Below are positions 1-5,718 of a DNA stretch of 5,747 nt, one piece after another; the stretch's first letter is position 1, and the number at the start of each line of letters is the position of its first letter. Origin of the DNA: Flavobacteriaceae bacterium UBA2765 (GTDB lineage Bacteria; Bacteroidota; Bacteroidia; Flavobacteriales; Flavobacteriaceae). The position numbers and the translations under genes were made by a program. The notes below the pieces were generated by a model, which had not been told where the DNA came from, did not search any database, and saw only the letters and a program-made list of their open reading frames with translations. Where the stretch lies: positions 1-5,747 of the forward strand of contig DEIV01000151.1 of NCBI GenBank assembly GCA_002352665.1. Direction: 5' to 3'.

Positions 1-250
1 ATTAAATGCTAATGATAATTTACCTGAAGATGCTTGGATAGGTTTTTTAAACGAAAAAAATCAGGATAAAGTAAATACTACCAGGACAGATTTTAGACCA
101 TTTACCGTAAAAGAACAGCAAAGGTTGCTTCTGGTTGGGGCTTGTTTACAATGTCATAAAGAAGATGCTGAAGTCATGCAAAATAGTTTAATTGATTTTA
201 AAAAGGTGCTTAAAGATTTGGATGAAAAGTGCGTACTACCACATTGGTAA
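1..250 (+). CDS. C-terminal end of a probable c-type cytochrome (partial, 5' end outside window)
   Basis: An open frame begins before the window (first full codon at base 2) and ends at TAA 248-250, giving 82 visible residues. The fragment has a CxxCH heme c attachment motif (CLQCH, visible residues 48-52, bases 143-157) preceded by a charged and hydrophobic segment (FTVKEQQRLLLVGA). The frame ends KCVLPHW, with a third cysteine at residue 77 and a histidine at 81 that could be a distal ligand or a structural element. By family knowledge CxxCH binds covalent heme in periplasmic or membrane-anchored cytochromes, so the product is probably exported and acts in electron transfer. Signal peptide and any further heme motifs would lie upstream and are not visible. 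The full length, the number of hemes and the exact family cannot be told. A single CxxCH in a short fragment could be coincidental, but its placement in an uninterrupted frame ending before a noncoding gap supports a real gene end. Confidence 0.7.
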   Translation, partial: LNANDNLPEDAWIGFLNEKNQDKVNTTRTDFRPFTVKEQQRLLLVGACLQCHKEDAEVMQNSLIDFKKVLKDLDEKCVLPHW

Positions 251-287
251 AAATGAAGAGCAGGTTAGTTTAATGAATTTTGTTTTG

Positions 288-346
288 TTAAAATTTTTGT
301 CATATACCCACTGGCTTGATGGGCAGGTATGCGAATTAAATTTTAA
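288..346. repeat. Nested inverted repeat in the convergent intergenic gap
   Basis: TTAAAATTT (288-296) and AAATTTTAA (338-346) are perfect 9-base inverted copies. Between them lies a second imperfect dyad: CATA (301-304) against TATG (328-331) and CCCA (307-310) against TGGG (320-323), with loop CTGGCTTGA. The gap lies between the cytochrome fragment (stop at 250) and the - strand ybaB stop (475), so a transcription end structure serving one or both genes is plausible. There is no clean U-tract directly after the inner stem, so it is not a textbook intrinsic terminator. The rest of 251-474 shows no convincing gene. Confidence 0.4.
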
Positions 347-474
347 TGTAATAAAAATAATCCTCAGATAGAAAAATAGCCACGGATTTTTCAAAAAGGA
401 ATTGTTACTTTGACGGATTGCTATTGCATATTAATTCACTCAGAAAAAAGATGAGCGAGGAAAGTAGTAGAAAA

Positions 475-798
475 TCACTTAAACATATCTAAACCGGGAA
501 TGTCCGGTAGCCCTCCTTTAGCAGCCGTCGCCATTTCTGCTTCATTTATTTCATTTGCTTTATTTAAAGCATTGTTTAAAGCAATGATTAAATAGTCTTC
601 TAATGCGTCTTTTTCGTTATAAAGGGTATCGTCAATAGCAATACTTCTAATTTCTCTATTGGCAGTTACGGTAACTTTTACTTTTCCACCACCAGATTCA
701 CCATCAACTAAAACGGTATTTAAACGTGTTTTAGTTTCTTCTATTTTTTGTTGAGCCTCTTTAAGCTTGTCCATCATACCAGATAAATCTCCAAACAT
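475..798 (-). CDS. ybaB: YbaB/EbfC family nucleoid-associated DNA-binding protein
   Basis: The 107-residue product matches the usual length of about 100-110 residues for the YbaB/EbfC family of small dimeric DNA-binding, nucleoid-associated proteins. It opens with an amphipathic, lysine- and glutamate-rich helix (about residues 5-30, MMDKLKEAQQKIEETKTRL) that forms the coiled-coil arm of the dimer. The central beta sheet follows (about 35-57, GGGKVKVTVTANREIRSIAI, with the typical VxVTxNxxI pattern), then a long alpha helix (about 63-92, rich in A, N and E: ALNNALNKANEINEAEMA). The tail GGLPDIPGLDMFK resembles the glycine- and proline-containing C-termini common in this family. The start is ATG at 798; the frame ends at TGA 475-477. 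No Shine-Dalgarno is visible, as is usual in Bacteroidota. It is divergent from the oligopeptidase gene and convergent with the cytochrome fragment, so it is probably transcribed alone. In many bacteria ybaB sits by dnaX-recR; that context is absent here. Confidence 0.93.
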   Translation of the reverse strand: MFGDLSGMMDKLKEAQQKIEETKTRLNTVLVDGESGGGKVKVTVTANREIRSIAIDDTLYNEKDALEDYLIIALNNALNKANEINEAEMATAAKGGLPDIPGLDMFK

Positions 799-823
799 AA
801 TTTTATAATTTTATTTATAGGTA

Positions 824-831
824 CAAATTTA
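824..831 (-). promoter_or_regulatory. Candidate -7 element for ybaB
   Basis: Read on the - strand, this is TAAATTTG, an exact match to the Bacteroidota -7 consensus TAnnTTTG recognised by the primary sigma factor. It lies 25 bases upstream of the ybaB ATG, a sensible distance for a short 5' leader. No clear TTTG-like -33 element is visible at the usual spacing, so the call rests on the -7 match and position only. Confidence 0.5.
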
Positions 832-832
832 C

Positions 833-840
833 TATTTTCG
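833..840 (+). promoter_or_regulatory. Candidate -7 element for the oligopeptidase gene
   Basis: TATTTTCG matches TAnnTTTG with one mismatch and ends 24 bases before the ATG at 865. It abuts, one base apart, the opposite-strand -7 candidate for ybaB. A -33 element is not recognisable, and the AT-rich context makes single chance matches likely. Confidence 0.35.
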
Positions 841-864
841 AAGTAAATATTAATATTTATAAAA

Positions 865-3030
865 ATGAAAAAAATAATTCTGTTTTTAATAGCGGTTTCA
901 CTTACTTTTGTCGCTTCATATTCGCAAAATAAAATGAACAAAAAAAATATAGAACAGCCATCAGCTGATATTGTACCAAAAAAATTAGAGCAACATGGAG
1001 ATGTTAGAGTAGACAATTATTATTGGATGCGATTGTCTGATGAACAAAAAAATGCTAAAGTTCCGGATGAGCATACGCAAAAGGTGTTGGATTATTTAAA
1101 TGCTGAAAATGATTATTTTGATAATAAAATGGCTCATACTGAAAAGTTTAGAGAAGATTTATTTGAAGAAATGAAGTCACGCATTAAAGAAGATGATGAG
1201 TCGGTACCGTATAAGGACAATGGGTATTTTTATATTACCAGGTATGAAATAGGAGGGCAATACCCTATTTATTCTCGGAAAAAAGGAAGCCTAGATGCTG
1301 ATGAAGAAATTCTATTTGATGTGAATAAAATGGCAGAAGGTTTTGATTACTATTCTTTGAATGGTGTTAATGTAAGTGAAGATAACACCTTGGTTTCTTT
1401 TGGTATTGATACCTTAAGTCGTCGTCAATATGTGCTTCATTTTAAAGATTTAAAAAACGGTGAATTGTACCCTGAGAAAATTGAGAACACTACAGGATAT
1501 GCGGTTTGGGCCAACGATAATAAAACCGTTTTTTATACCAAGAAAGACCCACTAACCTTACGTAGTGAAAAAATTTACAGGCATGTTTTAGGTACGGATC
1601 CTGCAGAAGACATTGAAATATTTTATGAGGCAGATGATACTTACAGTACTTATGTTTTTAAAACTAAATCTAAAAAATATATCGTTGTAGGCTCTAGTAG
1701 TACTTTAACGAACGAATATCAAGTATTGCCTGCAGATAATCCATACGAAAAATTGCGAATGATTCAATCTAGAGTGCGTGGAATGGAATATAGTATTTCA
1801 CATTATGGAAATCATTTTTATATTTTAACAAATAAGGATAAGGCAACAAATTTTAAATTAATGCGGACACCAGTTGAAAAAACCGCTCTTGATAATTGGG
1901 TGGATGTGATACCACATAGAGACGATGTGCTATTGGAGGATATTTCAATTTTTAAGGATTATCTTGTTCTTGAAGAGAGAACCAATGGATTAAATAAAAT
2001 TCGTGTTAAACGTTGGGATGATACTGTTGATGAATACCTGCCTTTTAACGAAGAAACCTATTCTGTTGGTGTTTATAGTAATCCTGAATTTGATACGGAA
2101 ATTATCCGTTATGGATACAATTCTTTCACCACACCTGCTTCTGTAATTGATTATAATATGAAAGACAGGTCAAAAGAAATTAAAAAAGAACAAGAAGTTT
2201 TAGGTGGCAAATTTGATAAAAATAACTATAAGAGTGAGCGAATTTGGGCTACTGCAAAAGATGGAAAAAAGATAGCGATATCTTTAGTTTATAGAAAAGA
2301 CACCAAATTAGATAAAAACACACCTTTATTGTTATATGCTTATGGCTCATATGGTGCAACTATTCCAGACGGGTTTAGTTCTACGCGATTAAGCTTATTA
2401 GATAGAGGATTTGTATATGCTTTAGCACATATTAGAGGAAGTCAATATTTAGGCAGACAATGGTATGAAGATGGAAAATTATTAAATAAAATGAATACGT
2501 TTACAGATTTTGTAGATTGTAGCAAGTATTTGATAGAAAAAAATTATACCTCTGCGAATCATTTATACGCAATGGGCGGATCGGCCGGTGGTCTATTGAT
2601 GGGAGCTGTAATTAATATGAATCCTGAATTATTTAATGGGGTTGTAGCAGCAGTACCTTTTGTAGACGTAATGACTACTATGCTAGACGAATCAATACCA
2701 TTAACTACTTTTGAATATGACGAATGGGGCAATCCTAATGAAAAAAAGTATTATGATTATATGTTGTCTTATTCGCCATATGACAATGTTGAAAAGAAAG
2801 CCTATCCAAATCTATTAGTTACTACCGGGTTATTTGATTCTCAAGTACAATATTATGAACCGGCAAAGTGGGTGGCAAAATTAAGAGCACATAAAACAGA
2901 TAATAATATAATGCTTATGCATACAAATATGGAAGCGGGTCATGGTGGAGCTTCCGGAAGATTTAATGCACTTAAAGAAAGGGCTAGAGATTATGTTTTT
3001 ATTTTGGATTTGGAAGGGGTTGAAGAGTAA
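865..3030 (+). CDS. ptrB: Oligopeptidase B-like S9A serine peptidase with signal peptide
   Basis: This 721-residue protein is a prolyl-oligopeptidase clan (S9A) enzyme of the oligopeptidase B type, which cleaves short peptides after Arg or Lys. The N-terminus is a signal peptide: MKK, a hydrophobic stretch (residues 4-17) and a likely cleavage after S-Y-S at about residue 20; no lipobox Cys is present, so a soluble periplasmic product is inferred. A seven-bladed beta-propeller gating domain follows (about 36-455), then the alpha/beta-hydrolase domain (about 470-721). Catalytic residues are Ser573 in GGSAGG (571-576), Asp658 in GLFDSQVQYYEP, and His693 in EAGHGGASGR. E617 and D619 (TTFEYDEWGNP) fall where oligopeptidase B has the acidic pair that binds the basic P1 side chain. 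AYGSYG (492-497) and HIRGS (522-526) are family landmarks. E. coli PtrB has 686 residues; most of the extra length is the export signal. An internal ATG (residue 24) would give a cytoplasmic form. Confidence 0.95.
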   Translation: MKKIILFLIAVSLTFVASYSQNKMNKKNIEQPSADIVPKKLEQHGDVRVDNYYWMRLSDEQKNAKVPDEHTQKVLDYLNAENDYFDNKMAHTEKFREDLFEEMKSRIKEDDESVPYKDNGYFYITRYEIGGQYPIYSRKKGSLDADEEILFDVNKMAEGFDYYSLNGVNVSEDNTLVSFGIDTLSRRQYVLHFKDLKNGELYPEKIENTTGYAVWANDNKTVFYTKKDPLTLRSEKIYRHVLGTDPAEDIEIFYEADDTYSTYVFKTKSKKYIVVGSSSTLTNEYQVLPADNPYEKLRMIQSRVRGMEYSISHYGNHFYILTNKDKATNFKLMRTPVEKTALDNWVDVIPHRDDVLLEDISIFKDYLVLEERTNGLNKIRVKRWDDTVDEYLPFNEETYSVGVYSNPEFDTEIIRYGYNSFTTPASVIDYNMKDRSKEIKKEQEVLGGKFDKNNYKSERIWATAKDGKKIAISLVYRKDTKLDKNTPLLLYAYGSYGATIPDGFSSTRLSLLDRGFVYALAHIRGSQYLGRQWYEDGKLLNKMNTFTDFVDCSKYLIEKNYTSANHLYAMGGSAGGLLMGAVINMNPELFNGVVAAVPFVDVMTTMLDESIPLTTFEYDEWGNPNEKKYYDYMLSYSPYDNVEKKAYPNLLVTTGLFDSQVQYYEPAKWVAKLRAHKTDNNIMLMHTNMEAGHGGASGRFNALKERARDYVFILDLEGVEE

Positions 3031-3050
3031 AAGGTAAAATTAAATACTAT

Positions 3051-3099
3051 TTATTTAGATTATAAATAAGATTAAAAAGGAATACTTTTATAGTTTTTT
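3051..3099 (+). terminator. Weak candidate terminator region after the oligopeptidase gene
   Basis: Two small AT-rich hairpins occur in tandem: TTATTTA (3051-3057) with TAAATAA (3063-3069), loop GATTA, and AAAAG (3075-3079) with CTTTT (3085-3089), loop GAATA. The second is followed, after four bases, by a T6 run (3094-3099). The stems have nearly no GC pairs, so this is a weak prediction; the position 20 bases past the stop codon is right. Confidence 0.35.
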
Positions 3100-3120
3100 G
3101 GCAGAAATTTAATAAGGAAT

Positions 3121-3130
3121 AAAAAAAAAA
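3121..3130. repeat. A10 homopolymer upstream of capA
   Basis: A run of ten adenines sits three bases upstream of the candidate capA -7 element, that is inside the expected spacer between -33 and -7. Such tracts bend DNA and are prone to slippage. Whether this one affects expression is not shown by the sequence. Confidence 0.8.
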
Positions 3131-3133
3131 TAG

Positions 3134-3141
3134 TAAATTTG
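3134..3141 (+). promoter_or_regulatory. Candidate -7 element for capA
   Basis: TAAATTTG fits TAnnTTTG exactly and lies 33 bases before the ATG at 3175. The same octamer is the candidate -7 of ybaB on the other strand. The best -33-like bases are TTTA at 3108-3111, giving a 22-base spacer, slightly long; the -33 assignment is therefore uncertain. Confidence 0.5.
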
Positions 3142-3158
3142 CCCGTTAATTAATATTT

Positions 3159-3170
3159 ATCAGAACTGAT
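3159..3170. repeat. Short dyad ATCAG-AA-CTGAT in the capA leader
   Basis: ATCAG (3159-3163) and CTGAT (3166-3170) are perfect inverted copies around AA and end four bases before the capA start codon. The two-base spacer is too short for a stable RNA hairpin, so if functional it would be a protein-binding operator. It may be chance. Confidence 0.35.
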
Positions 3171-3174
3171 TTTT

Positions 3175-4212
3175 ATGAGTCACAATTTAGGTATTAACCA
3201 AAATGTTCTAGAGCTTATTGGTAACACTCCAATGATCAAGTTAAACAAAATCACCCAAAATTTAAAGGGTAAGTTCTACACAAAATTTGAAGGTTACAAC
3301 CCTGGGCATTCAACCAAAGATAGAATAGCACTTCATATTATTGAACAAGCAGAGCAACAGGGTATATTAAAAAAAGGTACAACCATTATAGAAACCACAT
3401 CTGGTAATACAGGTTTTAGTTTGGCTATGGTTAGTATTATCAAAGGCTATGAATGTATACTAGCAGTATCTTCAAAATCTTCTAATGATAAGATTGATAT
3501 GCTTAAAGCCATGGGGGCAAAGGTATATGTATGTCCTGCCCACGTTAGTGCAGATGACCCTAGATCTTATTATAATGTTGCTAAAAAATTACATGCAGAG
3601 ATAGCAGATTCAGTCTATATAAATCAATATTTCAATCAATTAAATATTGATGCCCATTATAATTCTACTGGTCCTGAAATTTGGGAGCAAACCAATGGTG
3701 AAATTACACATTTGGTAGCGGCTAGTGGTACAGGAGGTACAATCTCAGGTACTGCAAAGTATTTAAAAGAGCAAAATCCGGCAATTAAAATTATTGGTGT
3801 AGATGCTTTTGGCTCTGTATTGAAGAAGTTCCATGAAACAGGAGAGTTAGACCCTAAAGAAAGTTATCCTTATCGAATTGAAGGTTTGGGTAAAAATTTA
3901 ATTCCAACGGCTACAGATTTTGATATTATTGATAAGTTTGAGAAGGTAAGTGATGAAGATAGTGCACATAGAGCTAGAGAAATAGCCTTAACAGAAGGTA
4001 TTTTTGCAGGTTATACAAGTGGTGCGGCTTTACAAGCGGTTTTTCAATTAGCGGCAAGTGGTGAATTTGATAAAAATAGTAAAGTTGTTGTTATTTTTCC
4101 TGACCATGGCTCTAGATATATGAGTAAAGTATTTAGTGATACTTGGATGCGTGAACAAGGCTTTTTTGATACTCAAAAATTGGCTCAAGCCGAGATAGAA
4201 GTTATCAAATAG
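3175..4212 (+). CDS. capA: Probable cysteate synthase CapA (CBS/cysteine-synthase family PLP enzyme)
   Basis: This 345-residue protein is a fold-type II PLP enzyme. It is closest, by eye, to the catalytic core of cystathionine beta-synthase (IGNTPMIKLNKI at 15-26, ending in a segment like CBS: FSDTWMREQGF), but has no heme domain and no C-terminal CBS-domain pair. The PLP lysine is K48 in NPGHSTKDR (42-50); the substrate-carboxylate loop is TTSGNTG (74-80); the phosphate cup is SGTGGT (184-189); T281 in GYTSGAA takes the place of the Ser that contacts the pyridine nitrogen. In Bacteroidota a CBS-like enzyme of this kind (CapA) makes cysteate from O-phosphoserine and sulfite for capnine sulfonolipids. 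The cysteate-acyltransferase-like gene immediately downstream is the main reason for choosing this over cysteine synthase or cystathionine beta-synthase, both of which remain possible. It is expected to be cytoplasmic. The gene has its own candidate promoter and a strong terminator, so it may be transcribed alone. Confidence 0.75.
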   Translation: MSHNLGINQNVLELIGNTPMIKLNKITQNLKGKFYTKFEGYNPGHSTKDRIALHIIEQAEQQGILKKGTTIIETTSGNTGFSLAMVSIIKGYECILAVSSKSSNDKIDMLKAMGAKVYVCPAHVSADDPRSYYNVAKKLHAEIADSVYINQYFNQLNIDAHYNSTGPEIWEQTNGEITHLVAASGTGGTISGTAKYLKEQNPAIKIIGVDAFGSVLKKFHETGELDPKESYPYRIEGLGKNLIPTATDFDIIDKFEKVSDEDSAHRAREIALTEGIFAGYTSGAALQAVFQLAASGEFDKNSKVVVIFPDHGSRYMSKVFSDTWMREQGFFDTQKLAQAEIEVIK

Positions 4213-4233
4213 AATAATTTATACAATAGTTAG

Positions 4234-4268
4234 AAAAGGAGGTTTTGAAATAAAGCCTCCTTTTTTTT
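4234..4268 (+). terminator. Strong intrinsic terminator after capA
   Basis: AAAAGGAGG (4234-4242) pairs with CCTCCTTTT (4256-4264). The stem extends inward through TTTT (4243-4246) against AAAG (4252-4255) with one G-T pair, leaving the loop GAAAT. A run of eight T (4261-4268) follows the GC core. It begins 21 bases after the capA stop and is the clearest terminator in the window; it should separate capA from the downstream gene. Confidence 0.88.
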
Positions 4269-4385
4269 ATCATTTAACCCTCATTATAAAGTTTAATGCA
4301 TATTGCGAGTTAAATTTTATAGTCCGTATACATAAAAAATAGTTCAATTTTTGAAACGGTCATTTTGAAATTCATATAGTATTAC

Positions 4386-4401
4386 TTAATAAACTTATTA
4401 A
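4386..4401. repeat. AT-only dyad TTAATAA-AC-TTATTAA upstream of capB
   Basis: TTAATAA (4386-4392) and TTATTAA (4395-4401) are perfect inverted copies with a two-base spacer, centred about 50 bases before the candidate capB -7 element. An 8-base direct repeat TAGTATTA flanks it (4377-4384 and 4414-4421). It is placed where an activator or repressor could bind, but sequence this AT-rich produces such dyads by chance. Confidence 0.3.
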
Positions 4402-4441
4402 AAAAGAGTAGCTTAGTATTATAAAAACACTAAAAATTTAG

Positions 4442-4449
4442 TTACTTTG
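4442..4449 (+). promoter_or_regulatory. Candidate -7 element for capB
   Basis: TTACTTTG (followed by C) resembles TAnnTTTG with one mismatch and ends 13 bases before the ATG at 4463. Its position after a strong terminator argues that a promoter is needed somewhere in 4269-4462. No confident -33 element is seen. Confidence 0.4.
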
Positions 4450-4462
4450 CACAATAAAATTT

Positions 4463-5713
4463 ATGCAGATGAAAGATTTATTTGAAAGAATAATAAAAGA
4501 TAAAGGACCATTAGGTAAATGGGCAGAGCAGGCAGAGGGGTATTATGTATTTCCTAAATTGGAAGGTGCTATATCTAATAGAATGGGTTTTAATGGTAAA
4601 AAAGTAATTACTTGGAGTATTAATGATTATTTAGGATTGGCCAATCATCCTGAAGTTATAAAAGCGGATGCTGCTGCTGCTGCTGAACATGGTATGGCTT
4701 ATCCTATGGGTGCTAGAATGATGTCTGGTCATACTGCTTTTCATGAGCAATTAGAACAAGAATGTGCAGATTTTGTAAGTAAAGAAGCGGCTTATTTGGT
4801 TAATTTTGGCTATCAAGGAATGGTTTCTGCTATAGATGCATTGGTTACCAAACATGATGTCATTGTTTATGATATGGATACCCATGCATGTATAATTGAT
4901 GGAGTTAGATTGCATGCAGGAAAACGTTTTGTATATAAGCATAATGATGTTGAAAGTTTAGAGAAAAACTTACAAAGAGCTACAAAGATGGCTACAGAAA
5001 ATAACGGAGGAATCTTGGTAATTTCTGAAGGAGTATTTGGTATGAGAGGTGAGCAAGGTAAATTGAAAGAAATTGTAGCTTTAAAGAAAAAATTCAATTT
5101 TAGATTATTGGTTGATGATGCACATGGTTTTGGAACTTTAGGTAAAACAGGAGCAGGAGCAGGAGAGGAGCAAGGCGTACAAAATGATATAGATGTGTAT
5201 TTTGCTACGTTTGCAAAATCTATGGCAGGTTTTGGAGCTTTTTTTGCTGCCGACAAAGATATTATTCAGTATTTAAAATATAATATGCGTTCTCAAATGT
5301 TTGCAAAATCATTGCCAATGGCAATGGTTAAAGGTGCTTTGAAACGTTTAGATATGTTGCGTACTATGCCGGAGCTAAAAGAAAAGCTTTGGGAAAACGT
5401 AAATGCTTTACAATCTGGATTAAAAGAAAACGGATTTAATATAGGTAATACCAATACTTGTGTAACCCCTGTATTCTTAGAAGGAGATATTCCAGAAGCT
5501 ATGGCTATGGTACAAGATTTACGTGAAAATTACGGTATTTTTTGTTCAATTGTTGTGTATCCTGTTATTCCTAAAGGAATGATCTTATTAAGATTGATTC
5601 CAACAGCGGCACACACTTTAGAAGATGTAAGCGAAACGATTATTGCTTTCTCTGCCATTAGAGACAAACTTAAAGAAGGAGTTTATAAACGTATTGCTGC
5701 CACGATGATGTAA
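4463..5713 (+). CDS. capB: Probable cysteate-C-fatty acyltransferase CapB (alpha-oxoamine synthase family)
   Basis: The 416-residue product is a fold-type I PLP enzyme of the alpha-oxoamine synthase family (serine palmitoyltransferase, KBL, AONS), which condenses an amino acid with an acyl-CoA and releases CO2. Visible landmarks are NDYLGLANHPEV near the N-terminus, GARMMSGHT (83-91), the PLP-stacking H141 in DTHACIIDG, D218 and H221 in VDDAHGFG, Schiff-base lysine K252 in FAKSMAGFG, and R377 in LLRLIPTAAH, where the family binds the substrate carboxylate. There is no signal peptide, so it acts in the cytoplasm or at the inner membrane face. In gliding Bacteroidota, CapB joins cysteate and 13-methylmyristoyl-CoA to form dehydrocapnine; the CBS-like neighbour that could supply cysteate supports that role. 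Serine palmitoyltransferase (sphingolipid) or KBL activity cannot be excluded from sequence alone. The start at 4463 is preferred; the in-frame ATG at 4469 (residue 3) is nearly as good and neither has a Shine-Dalgarno. Confidence 0.8.
   Translation: MQMKDLFERIIKDKGPLGKWAEQAEGYYVFPKLEGAISNRMGFNGKKVITWSINDYLGLANHPEVIKADAAAAAEHGMAYPMGARMMSGHTAFHEQLEQECADFVSKEAAYLVNFGYQGMVSAIDALVTKHDVIVYDMDTHACIIDGVRLHAGKRFVYKHNDVESLEKNLQRATKMATENNGGILVISEGVFGMRGEQGKLKEIVALKKKFNFRLLVDDAHGFGTLGKTGAGAGEEQGVQNDIDVYFATFAKSMAGFGAFFAADKDIIQYLKYNMRSQMFAKSLPMAMVKGALKRLDMLRTMPELKEKLWENVNALQSGLKENGFNIGNTNTCVTPVFLEGDIPEAMAMVQDLRENYGIFCSIVVYPVIPKGMILLRLIPTAAHTLEDVSETIIAFSAIRDKLKEGVYKRIAATMM
4670..4684 (+). repeat. Five tandem GCT codons in capB
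   Basis: Five identical GCT codons in a row encode Ala70-Ala74 within a helix of the enzyme. Length change would be in units of one residue, not a frameshift. It is a small trinucleotide repeat and probably of no regulatory meaning. Confidence 0.7.
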
Positions 5714-5718
5714 GCAGG

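Noticed and set aside
451..492. 13-codon + strand frame (MSEESSRKSLKHI) preceded by a TTACTTTG element at 405-412
   Set aside because: Too short, overlaps the 3' end of ybaB, and no family resemblance; the -7-like octamer is a single chance-level match. It could be the remnant of a lost gene, but nothing supports that.
774..1016. 80-codon open frame on the - strand across the ybaB start and the oligopeptidase signal peptide
   Set aside because: It overlaps two real genes; its hydrophobic Phe/Ile-rich translation follows from AT-rich DNA read antisense.
4269..4462. Riboswitch or T-box type leader before capB
   Set aside because: No SAM, T-box or other recognised riboswitch core is visible; the region is AT-rich with only short dyads and no GC-containing helices.
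4751..4942. 63-codon open frame on the - strand inside capB
   Set aside because: Antisense shadow of capB with no family features.
5150..5172. Hexamer-like GGAGCA repeats in capB
   Set aside because: Two to three imperfect copies encoding a Gly/Ala/Glu turn (GAGAGEEQ) between core elements; ordinary coding sequence rather than a repeat element.
4867..5256. 129-codon open frame on the - strand inside capB
   Set aside because: It lies entirely antisense to a well-supported enzyme gene, its translation is low in complexity (Pro, Ala, Ser, Lys) with no recognisable domain, and it has no promoter or conserved motif.
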